Below are positions 41,145-42,263 of a stretch of DNA of 42,263 nt, piece after piece; the stretch's first letter is position 1, and each line of letters opens with the position of its first letter. The position numbers and the translations under genes are program-made. The DNA is taken from contig CBDULP010000021.1 in NCBI GenBank assembly GCA_965368085.1, positions 1 through 42,263 on the forward strand, given 5' to 3'. The notes below the pieces were generated by a model, which saw only the letters and a list, made by a program, of their open reading frames with translations, was not told the DNA's origin and searched no databases. This stretch comes from Peptoclostridium sp965368085 (lineage in GTDB: Bacteria > Bacillota > Clostridia > Peptostreptococcales > Peptostreptococcaceae).

Positions 41145-42155
41145 ATGGCCATCAAAATAGGTATAAACGGTTTTGGAAGAATAGGAAGACTTTTTTTAAG
41201 AATTGCTCAGGAAAAACTTGGCAGCGATCTTGAAATTGTAGCTATAAACACAAGAGCAGACGCTAAGACAATAGCTCATCTTTACAAGTACGACTCTTGC
41301 TTTGGAACATGCAAAGGTGATGTCGTAGCAAAAGAAGACGCCATTGTACTTGACGGAAAGGAAATAAAGGTTCTTCATGCAAGCGAGCCAAAGCTCATAC
41401 CTTGGAAAGAGCTTGGAGTTGACCTTGTAGTTGAATCTTCAGGCGTATTCAAGACAAAAGAAGCTCTTTCAGGCCATATAGAAGCCGGAGCAAAAAAAGT
41501 TATACTTACAGCTCCTGCAAAAGGCGAAGACTTCACAATGGTTATGGGTGTAAATGATGGAGACTACGATCCTGCAAACCACCACATACTTTCAAACGCT
41601 TCGTGCACTACAAACTGCCTTGCACCTGTAGCAAAGGTTCTTGATGAAAAATTTGGAATAGTTAAAGGTCTTATGACTACTATCCACGCATATACAAATG
41701 ACCAAAAGATACTTGACAAGACTCACAAAGACCTTAGGAGAGCAAGGGCCGCTGCCGAGTCTATAATACCTACTACTACCGGAGCTGCAAAGGCTGTTGC
41801 AAAGGTTCTTCCTCAGCTTGAAGGAAAACTTGACGGATACGCACTTAGAGTTCCTACTCCAGTTGTATCTATAACTGACCTTGTTTGCGAGCTTGGCAAA
41901 AACGTTACAGCTGAAGAGGTAAACGGTGCTCTTAAGGAAGCTTCTGAATCTGAGCTTAAGGGAATACTCGGTGTTTGCGAAGAGCCGCTTGTATCTATAG
42001 ACTACAGAGGAGACGACAGATCTTCGATAGTTGATGCGGAGCTTACAAAAGTCATGGGAGGCAACATGGTTAAAGTTGCCGCTTGGTATGACAACGAGTG
42101 GGGATACTCTGTAAGAGTTGTTGACATGGTAAACCTTGTTGCTTCTAAAATGTAA
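41145..42155 (+). CDS. gap: Glyceraldehyde-3-phosphate dehydrogenase, type I
   Basis: A 336-residue NAD-dependent GAPDH. The Rossmann motif is KIGINGFGRIGRLFLRIA; the catalytic Cys is in NASCTTNCLAPVAKVL; the catalytic His is in TTIHAYTNDQ; the C-terminal WYDNEWGYS is intact. TAGGAGG lies before the ATG at 41145; the upstream in-frame codon at 41103 has no site. Codon use is strongly biased (CTT, AGA), as for ppdK and thiC, so expression is high. It begins a possible glycolytic operon that would continue past the right edge, since no pgk or cggR is seen within the window. Confidence 0.97.
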   Translation: MAIKIGINGFGRIGRLFLRIAQEKLGSDLEIVAINTRADAKTIAHLYKYDSCFGTCKGDVVAKEDAIVLDGKEIKVLHASEPKLIPWKELGVDLVVESSGVFKTKEALSGHIEAGAKKVILTAPAKGEDFTMVMGVNDGDYDPANHHILSNASCTTNCLAPVAKVLDEKFGIVKGLMTTIHAYTNDQKILDKTHKDLRRARAAAESIIPTTTGAAKAVAKVLPQLEGKLDGYALRVPTPVVSITDLVCELGKNVTAEEVNGALKEASESELKGILGVCEEPLVSIDYRGDDRSSIVDAELTKVMGGNMVKVAAWYDNEWGYSVRVVDMVNLVASKM

Positions 42156-42263
42156 TCCAGCCTAATCAAAACCTATAATTATAAATACATGTCAAAAGAC
42201 TGCCATATGGCCAATGTCATTAAGTTAGTGAAATGACAAATTCAAAAAAACAGCAACGGAGAG

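Overview
The window is a 42 kb piece of a low-GC, anaerobic Firmicute chromosome. AGGAGG-type ribosome sites, T-rich rho-independent terminators, hybrid-cluster protein (Hcp), pyruvate phosphate dikinase, a short clostridial-type ThiC and many DUF1292-type small proteins point to class Clostridia. A Peptostreptococcaceae-like amino-acid fermenter is my best guess; no 16S rRNA or other decisive marker is present. Almost everything is chromosomal housekeeping or accessory metabolism. No phage, plasmid or CRISPR locus is visible. The only mobile-element trace is a probable IS200/IS605-type right end at the left edge (about 1-200).

Layout. 1-4.7 kb: element end, a small XRE regulator, a MazG-like pyrophosphohydrolase, and a beta-phosphoglucomutase divergent from a GH65 disaccharide phosphorylase (phosphorolytic disaccharide use). 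4.7-7.3 kb: two universal stress proteins facing two paralogous three-helix membrane proteins, with two small orphan proteins. 7.5-13.6 kb: Hcp, a ROK glucokinase and pyruvate phosphate dikinase, with a long, structured intergenic region upstream of hcp. 13.7-17.1 kb: a Cys/His-rich DUF1292 protein, an OmpR-type two-component system and a secreted DUF2680-like protein. 17.3-19.5 kb: TPP riboswitch, thiW and thiC. 19.6-19.8 kb: a 192-bp imperfect inverted repeat that looks like a structured RNA or a MITE and is the least explained object in the window. 20-26.6 kb: exonuclease III, a DUF1292 gene pair, SixA-like phosphatase, an unlisted 47-codon gene, a 5'-nucleotidase, an EAL-CBS-GGDEF protein and UV damage endonuclease UvsE.

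26.6-35.1 kb is a continuous minus-strand polyamine locus: speA (arginine decarboxylase), speD, speE and speB, then an XRE-cupin regulator and potABCD. Together they encode arginine to agmatine to putrescine to spermidine, plus spermidine/putrescine uptake. Each block has its own good promoter, and the speA and speD messages would have leaders of more than 200 nt.

35.5-42.2 kb: trpS, a YkuS-like protein, a third universal stress protein, an exported L,D-transpeptidase, a YeiH-type membrane protein, a small orphan and glyceraldehyde-3-phosphate dehydrogenase. Many starts were moved inside the longest open frame because a good Shine-Dalgarno site sits before an internal ATG, GTG or TTG.
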